Shown: positions 16,788-26,622, counted from the stretch's first letter. The stretch: DNA of 64,000 bases from Paenibacillus sp. LHD-38 (GCF_031157315.1 NZ_JAVIFU010000015.1:1-64000), one strand, 5' to 3'. A program made the numbers and translations. The notes: generated by a model not told the origin, from the sequence alone.

Positions 16788-18403
16788 TGGATGGGCCCAT
16801 GCATATATTGGTAAGCGCGAAGCGCAATCTCGATGGTTAATCTTTTTTCGGGCTCCATAAAATTATCGCCAAGCAGCGCAGCGAGCTTATCCAGCCTGTG
16901 ATAGAGAGTCTGCCTTGCGATGAACAGTGCTTTGGCTGTTTCCTGCTTGGAACCTGAGCACTGCAAATAGATGTTTAAAGTGAGCAGCAGCTGTCCGCCC
17001 TTTTCCAGATCGCTGGCGACTACCGGGCCGATATATTCCTCCATTAAAGCCGGTAGGGCATCTGCTTTTTTTAGCGTATAAATAATTTTATGAAGATGCA
17101 AATCATGATAGAAAGGGGAGGGGAGCGGACCGATATCCTTTTGAATCGCGATCGTTTCTTTAGCTGTCTCGTAGCTCTCCTGCACATTCGTTAATTGCGA
17201 GATATAACTGCCGATGCCGATATGCGAGGAGAAAAAGGCAGGCTCTTGATGCTGCTCGGTCTTTTGCAGACGGCTGATGGCGCGCAGCAGCCGTTCCTGA
17301 AATTGAACGGCGCCAAGCTGGTCGAGCACGATGAAAACAATGTGGTCATGGAGCACCAGAGGCAGAAGCAGGAAACCTTCCCCTTCAAAAATAGCGCGGG
17401 CAACCATGTTTTTCTGAATGATGAGGGTATCGTCATCTTTGCCGGTTATTGTTTTGGACGCATCGCCAATGTCGAAGAGGCACACCGTTACGCCTGTCAG
17501 CTTGGCAGAGGGTTTGATGGAGCGGATATAGTCCCGGATATTATTGGCGGAATGCTTTCCGCCTAGCCAATCTACCGACCATAGATCCTCCTTATGGCGG
17601 CGCCGCTCCTCCATATATTTGGTCCGCATCATTTCCTGGGCAATGGCTGTTGCAGCGCGGTCTAAGGCTAGTATTTGAAATTCGCTAAGCTCATGCTTGC
17701 CTTGCAGCAGCAAATCGGCAAACAAATGGTCGAGAGCCAAAATCGGGCGATGGGCGATCATTCGCTTCTGCTGGGGTTCCGCAAACATTTTGCCGTAAAT
17801 CCACTGTTCATAGAAGCTGTCAGCCTTGGCTCTTGGCATATGCGGGATAAAATGGGCTTCGGCGCCTAAAGGGAAGAAGGCGACTTGAGCGCCAGTCGTT
17901 TGATGAAGCAGCCGCAGGAGAGACATCAAGCCTTTACCGGAGAGGAGCAGCTGGTTGAGCTCCATTGACAGCGCCTCCAGCTCGGAAACCATGCGATGAT
18001 GCTGATGAATGAAGTAGGTATGCAGATCCTGCGTAATATCGATGTAGCGGACTTCTTCATGGAAAAAAATAAGAGGAAAGCTCTCGCTCAGCGCCAGCTC
18101 TTTCATTTTGTCAAAGGGCTGCTTGGCGTACAGCCCTAGCTCAATGCATAGGCCAGAGGCTCCGCTGTCGATCAGCTGCCGAAGGAAAGACAGGCTTAGT
18201 TCTTCGTCATCATGCCAGCCTATGCCGGTGCTCAGAATGAGCTCATGGCCGTTTAATAAATGTCCAACTTGGGTTACTTCCATGATATGTACCCATTTTA
18301 CGGTTCGGTTCAGCGCTTCCTCGCTGGCGATGGCCTCTGCGTTCTGAAATAGGGGACGCTCCAAAATCTCTCTAACCGTTAGCTGCAGCACCGTCTTTAC
18401 CAT
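16784..18403 (-). CDS. PucR family transcriptional regulator
   Basis: A 539-residue regulator. The N-terminal ~120 residues (TVREILERPLF through ELILSTGIGW) are a PucR/purine-catabolism regulatory domain. A middle region with a degenerate GGDEF-like fold follows. The C-terminus (KQETAKALFIARQTLYHRLDKL) is the PucR-type helix-turn-helix. PucR relatives regulate purine, hydantoin and other nitrogen-source catabolism. It is convergent with the operon ending at 16787 and divergent from mmsA, so it probably controls one or both in response to a pyrimidine-derived ligand. The ribosome binding site is weak, with a GGTGA about six bases away. Confidence 0.88.
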   Translation of the reverse strand: MVKTVLQLTVREILERPLFQNAEAIASEEALNRTVKWVHIMEVTQVGHLLNGHELILSTGIGWHDDEELSLSFLRQLIDSGASGLCIELGLYAKQPFDKMKELALSESFPLIFFHEEVRYIDITQDLHTYFIHQHHRMVSELEALSMELNQLLLSGKGLMSLLRLLHQTTGAQVAFFPLGAEAHFIPHMPRAKADSFYEQWIYGKMFAEPQQKRMIAHRPILALDHLFADLLLQGKHELSEFQILALDRAATAIAQEMMRTKYMEERRRHKEDLWSVDWLGGKHSANNIRDYIRSIKPSAKLTGVTVCLFDIGDASKTITGKDDDTLIIQKNMVARAIFEGEGFLLLPLVLHDHIVFIVLDQLGAVQFQERLLRAISRLQKTEQHQEPAFFSSHIGIGSYISQLTNVQESYETAKETIAIQKDIGPLPSPFYHDLHLHKIIYTLKKADALPALMEEYIGPVVASDLEKGGQLLLTLNIYLQCSGSKQETAKALFIARQTLYHRLDKLAALLGDNFMEPEKRLTIEIALRAYQYMHGPIH

Positions 18404-18502
18404 AGGCAGTCACCGTCCAAACTGGATTTGTAACGCTTTTACTGATTATACAAGATGTCCAAAACAATATGTGGAAAATTTACGCAGTCAGGAGCTGAAT
18501 GG
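18404..18502. promoter_or_regulatory. divergent control region between pucR-like gene and mmsA
   Basis: About 100 bp separate the two divergent starts, so both promoters and any regulator site must lie here. An AT-rich GATTATACAAG stretch near 18445 could hold a -10 box, but I see no convincing -35 or palindrome. The CAGGAG at 18489-18494 is the mmsA ribosome binding site. Confidence 0.4.
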
Positions 18503-19975
18503 ATGGCCATCGAACCGAGTGCAGGGCACGAAACGCAGAAATTGCGTAATTTCATCAATGGCGTATGGGTGGAATCGACGAGTAAACAACTAGACAAAGT
18601 GTTAAATCCAGCGACTGGCGCAGTGCTTGCTTATGTTCCGCTATCGGCTGAGGCTGATGTCGAAGCGGCCGTGCTTGCCGCCGGGCAGGCCTTTCCGGCA
18701 TGGAGCAAAACCCCCGTTCCACGCAGGGCAAGGGTGTTGTTCCGTTACTGGCAGCTCCTTCAGGAGCATGCAGAGGAGCTCGCCGAGATCATTACGTCAG
18801 AGAATGGAAAAAGCTACAAGGAAGCCTACGGCGAAGTGCAGCGGGGCATCGAGAACGTGGAGTTTGCGGCAGGAGCTCCCACGCATATGATGGGCGCGAC
18901 GCTGGCTAATATCGCAACCGATCTGGATTCGGAGCTTTTCCGTGTTCCGCTCGGCGTTACTGGCGGCATCACGCCGTTTAACTTCCCGATGATGGTGCCC
19001 TGCTGGATGTTCCCGCTTGCCATTGCACTGGGTAATACCTTCGTGCTAAAGCCGTCGGAGATAACGCCGCTCACGGCGAATAAGCTTGCGCAGCTGCTGC
19101 AGGAGGCAGGATTGCCGGACGGTGTCCTAAATGTGGTTCATGGCTCTCATGCAGTCGTGGATTCCTTGACGAGCAGCCAGGGCGTAAAAGCGATATCCTT
19201 CGTTGGCTCGCAGCCTGTCGCCAAATATGTGTATGAGCGTGCTTCATCGTACGGCAAAAGGGTCCAAGCGCTCGCAGGGGCCAAAAACATCCATATTGTC
19301 ATGCCCGATGCGCAAGTGGAGAAAACCGTCGAGAATATCATTGCCTCCTCCTTCGGGAGCGCTGGCGAGCGCTGCATGGCCTGCTCAGCGGTCGTTGCGG
19401 TCGGTGATTCTAGCAGCTTCATGAATGCGCTCCAAGCTGCAGCAGGAGCGATGATCATCGGCTCAGGCATGCGGGACGAGGTTACGCTGACGCCGGTCAT
19501 CCGTGCGGAGCATCGCGCACGGGTAGAGAAGTATATTGAGCAGGGATCGGCTGAGGGCGCTGAGCTGCTGCTTGACGGCAGATTGGCAGCTGAGCGCGGC
19601 GGGGACGGTTATTTTCTTGGCCCGACCATCTTTGACCTTGTGAAACCAGACATGACGATTGCGAGGGAAGAAATTTTCGGACCCGTATTATCCGTCTTGC
19701 GTGCTGCCGACCTAGACGTGGCGCTTACGATCGTCAACAGCTCCAGATTTGGAAATTCGGCGGTTATTTATACCGAGAACGCAAAGGCGGTGCGCAAGTT
19801 CCGAGAGGAAGCCGAAGCCGGGATGCTTGGCGTTAACGTGGGTGTACCCGCGCCTATGGCTTTTTTTCCTTTTTCGGGCTGGAAGGATTCATTCTACGGA
19901 GATTTGCATGCGAACGGCAAGGACGGGGTGGAGTTTTATACGAAGAAAAAAATGATTACGTCCAGATACTTCTAA
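18503..19975 (+). CDS. mmsA: CoA-acylating methylmalonate-semialdehyde dehydrogenase
   Basis: A 490-residue aldehyde dehydrogenase of the MmsA/IolA type. The catalytic Cys is residue 291 in GSAGERCMACS, the characteristic signature of the CoA-dependent branch. Other supporting segments are GITPFNFPMMVPCWMFP and the C-terminal FSGWKDSFYGDLHANG. It converts malonate semialdehyde to acetyl-CoA and methylmalonate semialdehyde to propionyl-CoA. In this setting it receives the products of the transaminase at 8897 and so finishes uracil and thymine breakdown. The start at 18503 is chosen from AGGAG spacing; an upstream in-frame ATG at 18455 lacks one. Confidence 0.92.
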   Translation: MAIEPSAGHETQKLRNFINGVWVESTSKQLDKVLNPATGAVLAYVPLSAEADVEAAVLAAGQAFPAWSKTPVPRRARVLFRYWQLLQEHAEELAEIITSENGKSYKEAYGEVQRGIENVEFAAGAPTHMMGATLANIATDLDSELFRVPLGVTGGITPFNFPMMVPCWMFPLAIALGNTFVLKPSEITPLTANKLAQLLQEAGLPDGVLNVVHGSHAVVDSLTSSQGVKAISFVGSQPVAKYVYERASSYGKRVQALAGAKNIHIVMPDAQVEKTVENIIASSFGSAGERCMACSAVVAVGDSSSFMNALQAAAGAMIIGSGMRDEVTLTPVIRAEHRARVEKYIEQGSAEGAELLLDGRLAAERGGDGYFLGPTIFDLVKPDMTIAREEIFGPVLSVLRAADLDVALTIVNSSRFGNSAVIYTENAKAVRKFREEAEAGMLGVNVGVPAPMAFFPFSGWKDSFYGDLHANGKDGVEFYTKKKMITSRYF

Positions 19976-19997
19976 CGGATTGAGGAGGCGAGCTGCG

Positions 19998-21125
19998 ATG
20001 GAGATCGGAATTCCCAAAGAGTTGAAAAGCCAAGAAAACCGTATCGCCATTACGCCTGGCGGCGTTTATGAATTATCGCGACATGGACATGTTGTGTTTA
20101 TTGAGAGCGGAGCAGGGGGCGGCTCAGGCATTGCTGACGAGCAGTTCATAGCGGCGGGAGCGGTTGTCGTGCCTTATCCAGAAGATGCTTGGAACAAGCA
20201 GCTGGTGCTGAAGGTGAAAGAGCCGCTGCCGGAGGAATACCGCTATTTTCACGAAAATATGCTTTTGTTTACGTATTTGCATCTAGCAGCCGAGCCCGAG
20301 CTGACAGAGGCGCTAATTCGCCATAAGGTGACGGCTATCGCTTATGAAACGGTGCAGCTTGCCGGCGGACAGCTGCCTCTCTTGACGCCGATGAGCGATA
20401 TTGCGGGACGTATGGCTGCGCAGATCGGGGCGCAGTTTTTGGAGAAGACATACGGAGGCCGGGGCATCTTGCTGGGCGGAGTGCCGGGGGTACGCAAAGG
20501 ACGGGTGTCGATTATCGGGGGCGGCGTTGTCGGGACAGGGGCTGCACAAATTGCGGCTGGCTTAGGCGCCGATGTGACGATTATGGATACCGATGCCAAT
20601 CGCCTTCGTTATTTAGACGAACGATTCGGGGGAAGAGTCCACACGCTTGCATCGACCTCGAATCAAGTGGCGGAAACGGTGCAACAATCCGATTTGGTTA
20701 TAGGCGCAGTGCTCATTCCGGGTGCGCGAGCGCCCAAACTTGTAAATGAATCGACGGTTCGCGCAATGTGCAGCGGTTCGGTAGTTATCGATGTAGCTAT
20801 TGATCAAGGCGGCATATTCGAAACGATTGATCGCATTACAACGCATGCTTCGCCGACTTACGAGAAGTTTGGCGTCCTTCATTACGCTGTAGCCAATATG
20901 CCGGGAGCCGTGCCGCAAACAGCGACAGCAGCCTTGACGAATGCAACGATCCCGTATGTTCTCGCTCTTGCCAATGCTGGCTTGAAGAAAGCGCTGCTTA
21001 GTAATGCTGCATTAAGCAAAGGAGTCAATACGATAGCCGGCTATGTTACCTGCGAGGCTGTAGCCGCTGCGCATGGGCTGAGCTGCGCGGAGCTGAGTGA
21101 ATGTTTGCAGGCGATATCGGGTTAG
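19998..21125 (+). CDS. ald: alanine dehydrogenase
   Basis: A 375-residue NAD-dependent L-alanine dehydrogenase. It begins MEIGIPKELKSQENRIAI, typical of Ald. The NAD-binding motif is IIGGGVVGTGAA, with DTDANRLRYLD placing the acidic residue after strand beta-2. The substrate-site segments ENMLLFTYLHLA and HYAVANMPGAVP are intact. It lies 22 bp after mmsA, with GAGGAGG before the start. It can oxidise the alanine produced by the beta-amino-acid:pyruvate transaminase, regenerating pyruvate and releasing ammonium, so pyrimidine nitrogen becomes usable. Ald also acts in sporulation and alanine growth in Bacillus. Confidence 0.94.
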   Translation: MEIGIPKELKSQENRIAITPGGVYELSRHGHVVFIESGAGGGSGIADEQFIAAGAVVVPYPEDAWNKQLVLKVKEPLPEEYRYFHENMLLFTYLHLAAEPELTEALIRHKVTAIAYETVQLAGGQLPLLTPMSDIAGRMAAQIGAQFLEKTYGGRGILLGGVPGVRKGRVSIIGGGVVGTGAAQIAAGLGADVTIMDTDANRLRYLDERFGGRVHTLASTSNQVAETVQQSDLVIGAVLIPGARAPKLVNESTVRAMCSGSVVIDVAIDQGGIFETIDRITTHASPTYEKFGVLHYAVANMPGAVPQTATAALTNATIPYVLALANAGLKKALLSNAALSKGVNTIAGYVTCEAVAAAHGLSCAELSECLQAISG

Positions 21126-21130
21126 TTTCA

Positions 21131-21190
21131 AAAAAACAGCGACCTTCTTTGCTGTGAGAGCTGCAGCGATGAAGGTCGCTGTTTTTTTTG
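21131..21190 (+). terminator. rho-independent terminator after ald
   Basis: AACAGCGACCTTC and GAAGGTCGCTGTT form a 13-bp stem with an internally structured loop, followed by eight T residues. It ends the mmsA-ald unit. Confidence 0.85.
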
Positions 21191-21322
21191 CTGTAGTCCT
21201 ACTGCGTTCCAACCTGCAGGGTGCATGCGCTATACTATGCGATGTGCTTAGAGCAATGGTAATATAAAAGGATAGAATAATAGCATGCTTCGACTAGATT
21301 TCGATGTGCGAGGAAAGGGTGT

Positions 21323-22507
21323 TTGGAACGAATGAAGTTATTTCATACGGCAGACTGGCATTTGGGCAAGCTCGTGCAAGGCATCTATATGACAGAGGAC
21401 CAGCGCTACGTGCTGGAGCAGCTGCTGCAGGCAATCGAATCAGAGAGGCCTGACGCTGTTATTATTGCAGGCGATCTCTATGACCGGGCCGTGCCGCCAA
21501 CGGAGGCTGTTGAGCTGCTGGACGAGCTGCTGAGTCGTATTGTCATTGATTTGAAAACGCCGGTGCTTGCCATTTCCGGTAACCATGATAGTCCGGACCG
21601 TATCAATTTCGGCACAAAGATGATGGAGAATAGAGGTTTGTATCTGGCCGGACAGCTGCGCGGGGATATGGAACCGGTCGTTATTCGCGACGAGTTTGGC
21701 GAGGTGCATTTTCATTTAGTGCCCTATGCCGACCCGGCCCTGGTGCGCTATGAGTTAAACGACGATTCGATAAAATCACATGATGACGCCATGCGGGTGA
21801 TTACGCATAAAATTAAAGCGTCGATGGCCCCCACAGCACGTCATGTGCTCATCGGGCACGCTTTTGTGACGGCAACTGGCGAGCCGGAGCTAAATACGAG
21901 CGATTCCGAAAGGCCGTTGTCCGTTGGCGGAGCCGAGCATGTGAGCGCAGCTTATTTTGAGCGTTTTCATTATACCGCGCTCGGTCATTTGCATCAGGCG
22001 CATTTCGTTCGGGACAATACGATAAGGTATTCGGGCTCGCCGCTTAAGTATTCAATCTCAGAGGAAAACCACATAAAGGTTTATTTGGTGATCGAGCTCG
22101 ATGAAACCGGCACAGCTGCGATCGAGAAACGGGAGCTGAAGCCGCTTCGGAATATGCGCCGTATCGCTGCTTCGATAGAGGAAATCGAGAAGCACGAGGT
22201 CAATGAGGATTATGTATTCGTTACACTGCTTAATGATAATCCGGTCTTGTTTCCCATGGAAAAAGTAAGGGCGGTCTATCCGAATGCGCTCCATGTCGAG
22301 CGCCGAACATCGCTTGCGGGCGCCGCATCCGCAGACGGATCGGCAGCAGATCCAAGCAGCGCAGCAAGAAGGCGGGAAGCCGATCCGGTCGAGCTGTTCG
22401 CCGCCTTTTATCAAGAGGTCAAGGGACAGCCGCTTTCCGAAACGAAAAAACAGCTGTTCGCGCATACGTACGCAGAGCTGCTGCGTGAGGAGGGAGGCGC
22501 AATATGA
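21323..22507 (+). CDS. sbcD: SbcD nuclease subunit of the SbcCD complex
   Basis: A ~394-residue metallophosphoesterase-type nuclease (Mre11 homologue). Phosphoesterase motifs run in order: HTADWHLGK, AGDLYDRAVPP, AISGNHDSPDR, a His in VLIGHAFVT, and LGHLHQAH. With SbcC it cuts hairpins and protein-blocked DNA ends. TTG 21323 fits the AGGA spacing (about 8 bases); ATG 21332 gives the start most usual for the family, and either is possible. A C-terminal Ala/Ser-rich stretch (about residues 330-350) is a likely linker. It overlaps sbcC by 4 bp. Confidence 0.92.
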   Translation: MERMKLFHTADWHLGKLVQGIYMTEDQRYVLEQLLQAIESERPDAVIIAGDLYDRAVPPTEAVELLDELLSRIVIDLKTPVLAISGNHDSPDRINFGTKMMENRGLYLAGQLRGDMEPVVIRDEFGEVHFHLVPYADPALVRYELNDDSIKSHDDAMRVITHKIKASMAPTARHVLIGHAFVTATGEPELNTSDSERPLSVGGAEHVSAAYFERFHYTALGHLHQAHFVRDNTIRYSGSPLKYSISEENHIKVYLVIELDETGTAAIEKRELKPLRNMRRIAASIEEIEKHEVNEDYVFVTLLNDNPVLFPMEKVRAVYPNALHVERRTSLAGAASADGSAADPSSAARRREADPVELFAAFYQEVKGQPLSETKKQLFAHTYAELLREEGGAI

Positions 22508-25500
22508 GGCCGATTAAGCTAACAATGACGGCGTTTGGCTCTTATCGGGATACGGAAACGATTGATTTCAGCTTACTGGAGCACCGGCGCTTATTCGTTA
22601 TCTCTGGCAACACCGGAGCGGGCAAAACATCGATTTTCGATGCGATATGTTTCGCGTTTTATGGGACTGCTAGCGGTGAGGACAGAGCTGATTCTCGAAT
22701 GCTTCGCAGCCATTTTGCGGCGGAAGACACGCATACCTCCGTCCATTTCGAGTTTGCGGTTGGCCGCAGAAGCTTTATGGTGATTAGGCAAATGCCTCAC
22801 CGCAAGGGCGGGAACAAAAGCGAAACCGGAGGCAGAGCCGAGCTCTACGAGATGACCAGCGGAGAAGCGATACCCGCAGTCGACCGTTTTATCGTTTCAG
22901 ACGTAAACGCGCGGCTTGAACAAATCATCGGCTTAACTAAGGAGCAGTTCAGCCAAATCGTGATGCTGCCGCAGGGTGAATTCCGCAAGCTGCTAACTTC
23001 GGATACCGATAATAAAGAAGAAATATTGCGACGCATTTTTCGAACGGAGCTTTATGAACGGCTGGAGGGCCGTTTTCAACAAATGCATCGCGGACTGCAG
23101 GACCAGCTAAAGGAAGCAAAGACGACGGAAAATGCCTATCTGAAGCAAGTGCAGGAGGCGCTGCCGGAGCGGGAAGGCAGTCCGCTGTCGATTACCCTCA
23201 AACAAGAGGTTTACAGCGCCGCGCAAGTGACAGAGGCCTTGGAGCAGGAATTTGTATTTTATAATCAGCTTGCGGCTGAAGCGGGCGACCAGAAAGCAGC
23301 GATCGCGGTTCAGCTCGATGCGCAGGAGATGAAGCTCAGATTAGCCGCGGCGCTTAATAGCAAGCATGAGGAGCATGACCGAAAGAAGGCTCAGCTCGAG
23401 CAGTTGGATGTTCAGAAGCTGGATTATGATGATAAGGAACAGCGTCTTGCGCTTGCGGAGAAGGCTGCTGCTTTGACTCCATACAAGGAGCAAGCTGAGC
23501 GGACGATGGTGGATAAGGCCGCAAAGGAAAATCAGTTGGCTGCCAGACGCGCCGAGCTTGAAGCTGCTGAGCGAGATCATGTACTGTCTGCCGAACGGTA
23601 TACTGCAGAGGAGCAGCGCGGAGAGGAGCGCCGTGAAGCTGAGCGGGAGCTGACCAGATTGCTGGAGCTTGTTCCTGCGGTAAGGACGCTTGCAGGTCAG
23701 CAGCAGGCTATTGATAAGCTTGTGCAGGAGGAACGGAGATGCACCGTTAAGCAGGAAGCTTTAGAGGCCGAGCTTATGCAGCTCCGCGAAGCACGGCAAG
23801 CCTCGTATGCTCAAATTAAAGAAACGGAGCTTGAAACGGCTGAACTTGCCGAGAAGCTGGACAAGCTTCGCCTCGTGGAGCAGCAAGGAAAGCAGTTGAA
23901 GCGTTTAGTCGACGTAGAGAAGGAAATGGCGCGCATCGGACAGCTTGAGAAGGAATTCGCGCAATTGTTCACCAAAGCAAAGGAAGAGCATGACCGGCTT
24001 GAGTCTTCTTGGATTGAAGGGCAGGCATCGCTGCTTGCCGCTCATTTGCACGATGGTAAGCCTTGTCCGGTATGCGGCAGCGAAGAACATAAGGTTAAGG
24101 CGAATACCCTTGTTGAAGTTCCTTCCAGGGAGCGTCTCCAAGAGGCAAAGGCACAGCTTGCCGCGGTAGAGCGCGAATGGCTGGAAGCGCGCGCGCAGGC
24201 GGCAGCTGCAAGAGCCACAAGGGAGGAAGGGGCGAAAGAGCTAGCTGAGTTCGGATTGCAGGCCGTGAAGCTGGAAGAGCAGCGATCTCAGCTGCTGCTG
24301 CTATGGCGAGTATTAAAGGATGAGACCGATAAGCTGCTTTTGAAAGCGAAGCAGCTGCCGGAGCTGAAGCAGCTCTTTGAGCGCCAGGAGCAGCTTTTGG
24401 AGAAACACATGCTATCGAAAGACCAGCTTCAGCAAGAGAGGCATCGTCTTATGGTTGAAAGAACCTCACAGCAGTCAGCGCTGCAGCAGGAGCTGGTTCG
24501 CATACCGGAGGCGCTTCGAACGCCGGAGAGTCTGAAAGCAAAGCTGAATGAACGGCAAGCCGTCTCGGATCGAATGACAGCGGCTTGGGTCTCTGTGCAG
24601 GAGGAGCTTCAACGGAAGACTACGAAGCTTGCTGAGCAAAGAGCTTACGCAGATCAAGCAGAGCGTCAGTTGAAGGAAGCGGAGAACCATAAACAGCTTG
24701 CTGAGCAGAGGCTGCTGGAAGAGCTTTTGAAAGCGGGCTTTAGTACGGTTCGGCATTATGAGGATGCTGTTATGGGCGAGATCGAAAGAGAGAGCTTAAG
24801 GAAAGATATAGCGTCTTATCGAACGATGCTTTCAGCACTGATGCAGCAATTGACTGATCTCCAAATGGAGCTGGCTGGCAAACCGCGAGTGGTGCTTGTT
24901 CAGCTCCAAGAGGAGCTCTCGGCGCTCAAGCAGCAGCAGGAGCAAGTAATGGCTGCGGCACAGACAGCGGTGCGAACCGGTCAAGTCGCTCAGCGTCTAG
25001 CAGCATCAATAGGACGGGCCAATGGACAAGTGAAAATGTTTGAAGCTAAGCTTGAGGAGGTTATGGATGTATTCCATATGCTGAAGGGCGATAATGCACT
25101 CAAAATTTCGTTCGAGCGGTATATCCTCATTGAGTTTTTAGAGCAAATTCTATTCGCTGCAAATGCCCGTCTGCATGATCTATCAAACGGTCAGTTTTCT
25201 TTGCAAAGAAGCGATCGTTTAGAAAATCGGGGCAAACAAAGCGGTTTGGGCTTAGACGTCTACGATGCTTACACAGGGCAAAACCGTGATGTAAAAACGT
25301 TATCCGGCGGCGAGAAATTTAATGCATCACTTTGCTTGGCGCTAGGCATGACTGACGTCATACAGTCCCATATGGGCGGTGTAACGATTGAAATGATGTT
25401 TATTGATGAAGGCTTCGGTTCTCTGGATGAGGAGTCGCTGCAAAAGGCGATTACTGCGCTTGTGGATCTGCAGAAGGCAGGAAGAATGATTGGAGTCATA

Positions 25501-25596
25501 TCGCATGTGCAGGAACTGAAGGACGCATTCCCAGCCTGCCTTGAGGTCAACAAGACGAAAGAAGGCTTCAGCCGCACGAAAATGATAGTGAGGTAA
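22504..25596 (+). CDS. sbcC: SbcC ATPase subunit of the SbcCD complex
   Basis: A 1030-residue SMC/Rad50-like ATPase. Walker A is GNTGAGKTS near residue 40, followed by a Q-loop (IVMLPQGEFRKLL). Two long coiled-coil arms flank a zinc hook CPVC near residue 520. The C-terminal half carries the signature LSGGEKFNASLCLAL and Walker B MMFIDEGFGSLDEES. The size is usual for Firmicutes SbcC. ATGA overlap with sbcD indicates coupling. It holds DNA ends while SbcD cleaves and acts in replication-fork and palindrome processing. Confidence 0.94.
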   Translation: MRPIKLTMTAFGSYRDTETIDFSLLEHRRLFVISGNTGAGKTSIFDAICFAFYGTASGEDRADSRMLRSHFAAEDTHTSVHFEFAVGRRSFMVIRQMPHRKGGNKSETGGRAELYEMTSGEAIPAVDRFIVSDVNARLEQIIGLTKEQFSQIVMLPQGEFRKLLTSDTDNKEEILRRIFRTELYERLEGRFQQMHRGLQDQLKEAKTTENAYLKQVQEALPEREGSPLSITLKQEVYSAAQVTEALEQEFVFYNQLAAEAGDQKAAIAVQLDAQEMKLRLAAALNSKHEEHDRKKAQLEQLDVQKLDYDDKEQRLALAEKAAALTPYKEQAERTMVDKAAKENQLAARRAELEAAERDHVLSAERYTAEEQRGEERREAERELTRLLELVPAVRTLAGQQQAIDKLVQEERRCTVKQEALEAELMQLREARQASYAQIKETELETAELAEKLDKLRLVEQQGKQLKRLVDVEKEMARIGQLEKEFAQLFTKAKEEHDRLESSWIEGQASLLAAHLHDGKPCPVCGSEEHKVKANTLVEVPSRERLQEAKAQLAAVEREWLEARAQAAAARATREEGAKELAEFGLQAVKLEEQRSQLLLLWRVLKDETDKLLLKAKQLPELKQLFERQEQLLEKHMLSKDQLQQERHRLMVERTSQQSALQQELVRIPEALRTPESLKAKLNERQAVSDRMTAAWVSVQEELQRKTTKLAEQRAYADQAERQLKEAENHKQLAEQRLLEELLKAGFSTVRHYEDAVMGEIERESLRKDIASYRTMLSALMQQLTDLQMELAGKPRVVLVQLQEELSALKQQQEQVMAAAQTAVRTGQVAQRLAASIGRANGQVKMFEAKLEEVMDVFHMLKGDNALKISFERYILIEFLEQILFAANARLHDLSNGQFSLQRSDRLENRGKQSGLGLDVYDAYTGQNRDVKTLSGGEKFNASLCLALGMTDVIQSHMGGVTIEMMFIDEGFGSLDEESLQKAITALVDLQKAGRMIGVISHVQELKDAFPACLEVNKTKEGFSRTKMIVR

Positions 25597-25615
25597 AATA
25601 TCAGAGCATAAAAAT

Positions 25616-25653
25616 AGTCTGCTTCAAGCGCCTGAAAGCGGCTGAAGCAGACT
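25616..25653. terminator. terminator hairpin between sbcC and the convergent membrane-protein gene
   Basis: AGTCTGCTTCA and TGAAGCAGACT form a perfect 11-bp stem with a 16-nt loop; short A/T flanks on either side suit both directions. Confidence 0.7.
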
Positions 25654-25667
25654 TTATGAATAAGGAT

Positions 25668-26171
25668 TTACAATGTTGCGACGTTTGCTGCAATGGCACT
25701 GATGCCGGCAAAAAACAAGCTGATTGCACCGACGATAACCAAAACATTAAGTACGATGCCGATCACGCCGAATAGTCTGCGGCGCTTGCTGGAGCAAGCA
25801 GCAACGATGGATAGAATAAGGGCAATAAACGCGATGAAGCCTGCCCCAAAGATACATGCGATGGCTACTACAAAAGAAGCGAGCACGGTTTCTCCGAGTG
25901 CTTCGATCGATGCCTGGAATGCCGCGGTATCCTCTGGATCAGCTAAGGTGAGGTTGGAATCCGCAATTTGATCAGCGAAGCTGCTGCCTGAAACGAATGC
26001 AATAATTAGCAACACGACCGAAACCAAACCAATGATGAAAGCAGCAATGCCAAGCCCAGATTGCTTCTTTGGACCGTTATTGAGCGTAGGTTCGTTTGAA
26101 AAAATCGGCTTCGTTCCGTAAGGTTCGTTCTGGGAAGGCTGGTTGGCAAAGTTATTTGATTCATTTTCCAT
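25668..26171 (-). CDS. DUF4190-like small membrane protein
   Basis: A 167-residue protein. A polar Asn/Pro-rich N-terminus (~35 residues) is followed by a hydrophobic segment (SGLGIAAFIIGLVSVVLLII), an acidic extracytoplasmic loop of about 35 residues, then two to three further hydrophobic segments with a basic SSKRRRLF turn. The arrangement resembles DUF4190-type proteins of Firmicutes, whose function is unknown. AAAGGAG precedes the start. It is divergent from the DUF423 gene across 64 bp. Confidence 0.6.
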   Translation of the reverse strand: MENESNNFANQPSQNEPYGTKPIFSNEPTLNNGPKKQSGLGIAAFIIGLVSVVLLIIAFVSGSSFADQIADSNLTLADPEDTAAFQASIEALGETVLASFVVAIACIFGAGFIAFIALILSIVAACSSKRRRLFGVIGIVLNVLVIVGAISLFFAGISAIAANVATL

Positions 26172-26235
26172 ATTTATCGTCTCCTTTACTAATTACGGTA
26201 AAATTATACACAAATTTGAAAGGGTTGAAAACTAC

Positions 26236-26622
26236 ATGTTTCCAAAATATTTTGCAATAGGCGCAATAAACGCTGCAATAGCGATCGCTCTGGGTGCTTT
26301 CGGCGCACATGGATTAGAACAGAAATTGACTGAGCATTACCTTGATATCTTCGAAACGGGCGTTAGATATCATATGTATAACGCCCTCGGATTAATGCTT
26401 ATTGCTCTATTTGCCAAGCAGATTGAAGCAGGCAAGCTGGCATTGAACGGCGGAAGGCTTATCCTAACGGGCATGATCATTTTCAGTGGAAGCCTGTATG
26501 TCCTTGCGGTTAGCGGTTATAGCAAGCTAGGCATGATTACGCCTATAGGCGGCGTAGCTATTCTTGCGGGCTGGACATGCGTAATAATTGCAGCGTATAA
26601 AAAAATGAAGATTACAAAATGA
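26236..26622 (+). CDS. DUF423 family membrane protein
   Basis: A 128-residue protein with four hydrophobic segments. The conserved N-terminal ALGAFGAHGLEQKL and middle TGVRYHMYNALGLML are diagnostic of the DUF423/YwdK family; GVAILAGWTCVIIAA is near the C-terminus. The biochemical role of the family is not established. ATG 26236 is taken as start because it begins the conserved region and AAAGGG lies about ten bases upstream. Confidence 0.85.
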   Translation: MFPKYFAIGAINAAIAIALGAFGAHGLEQKLTEHYLDIFETGVRYHMYNALGLMLIALFAKQIEAGKLALNGGRLILTGMIIFSGSLYVLAVSGYSKLGMITPIGGVAILAGWTCVIIAAYKKMKITK

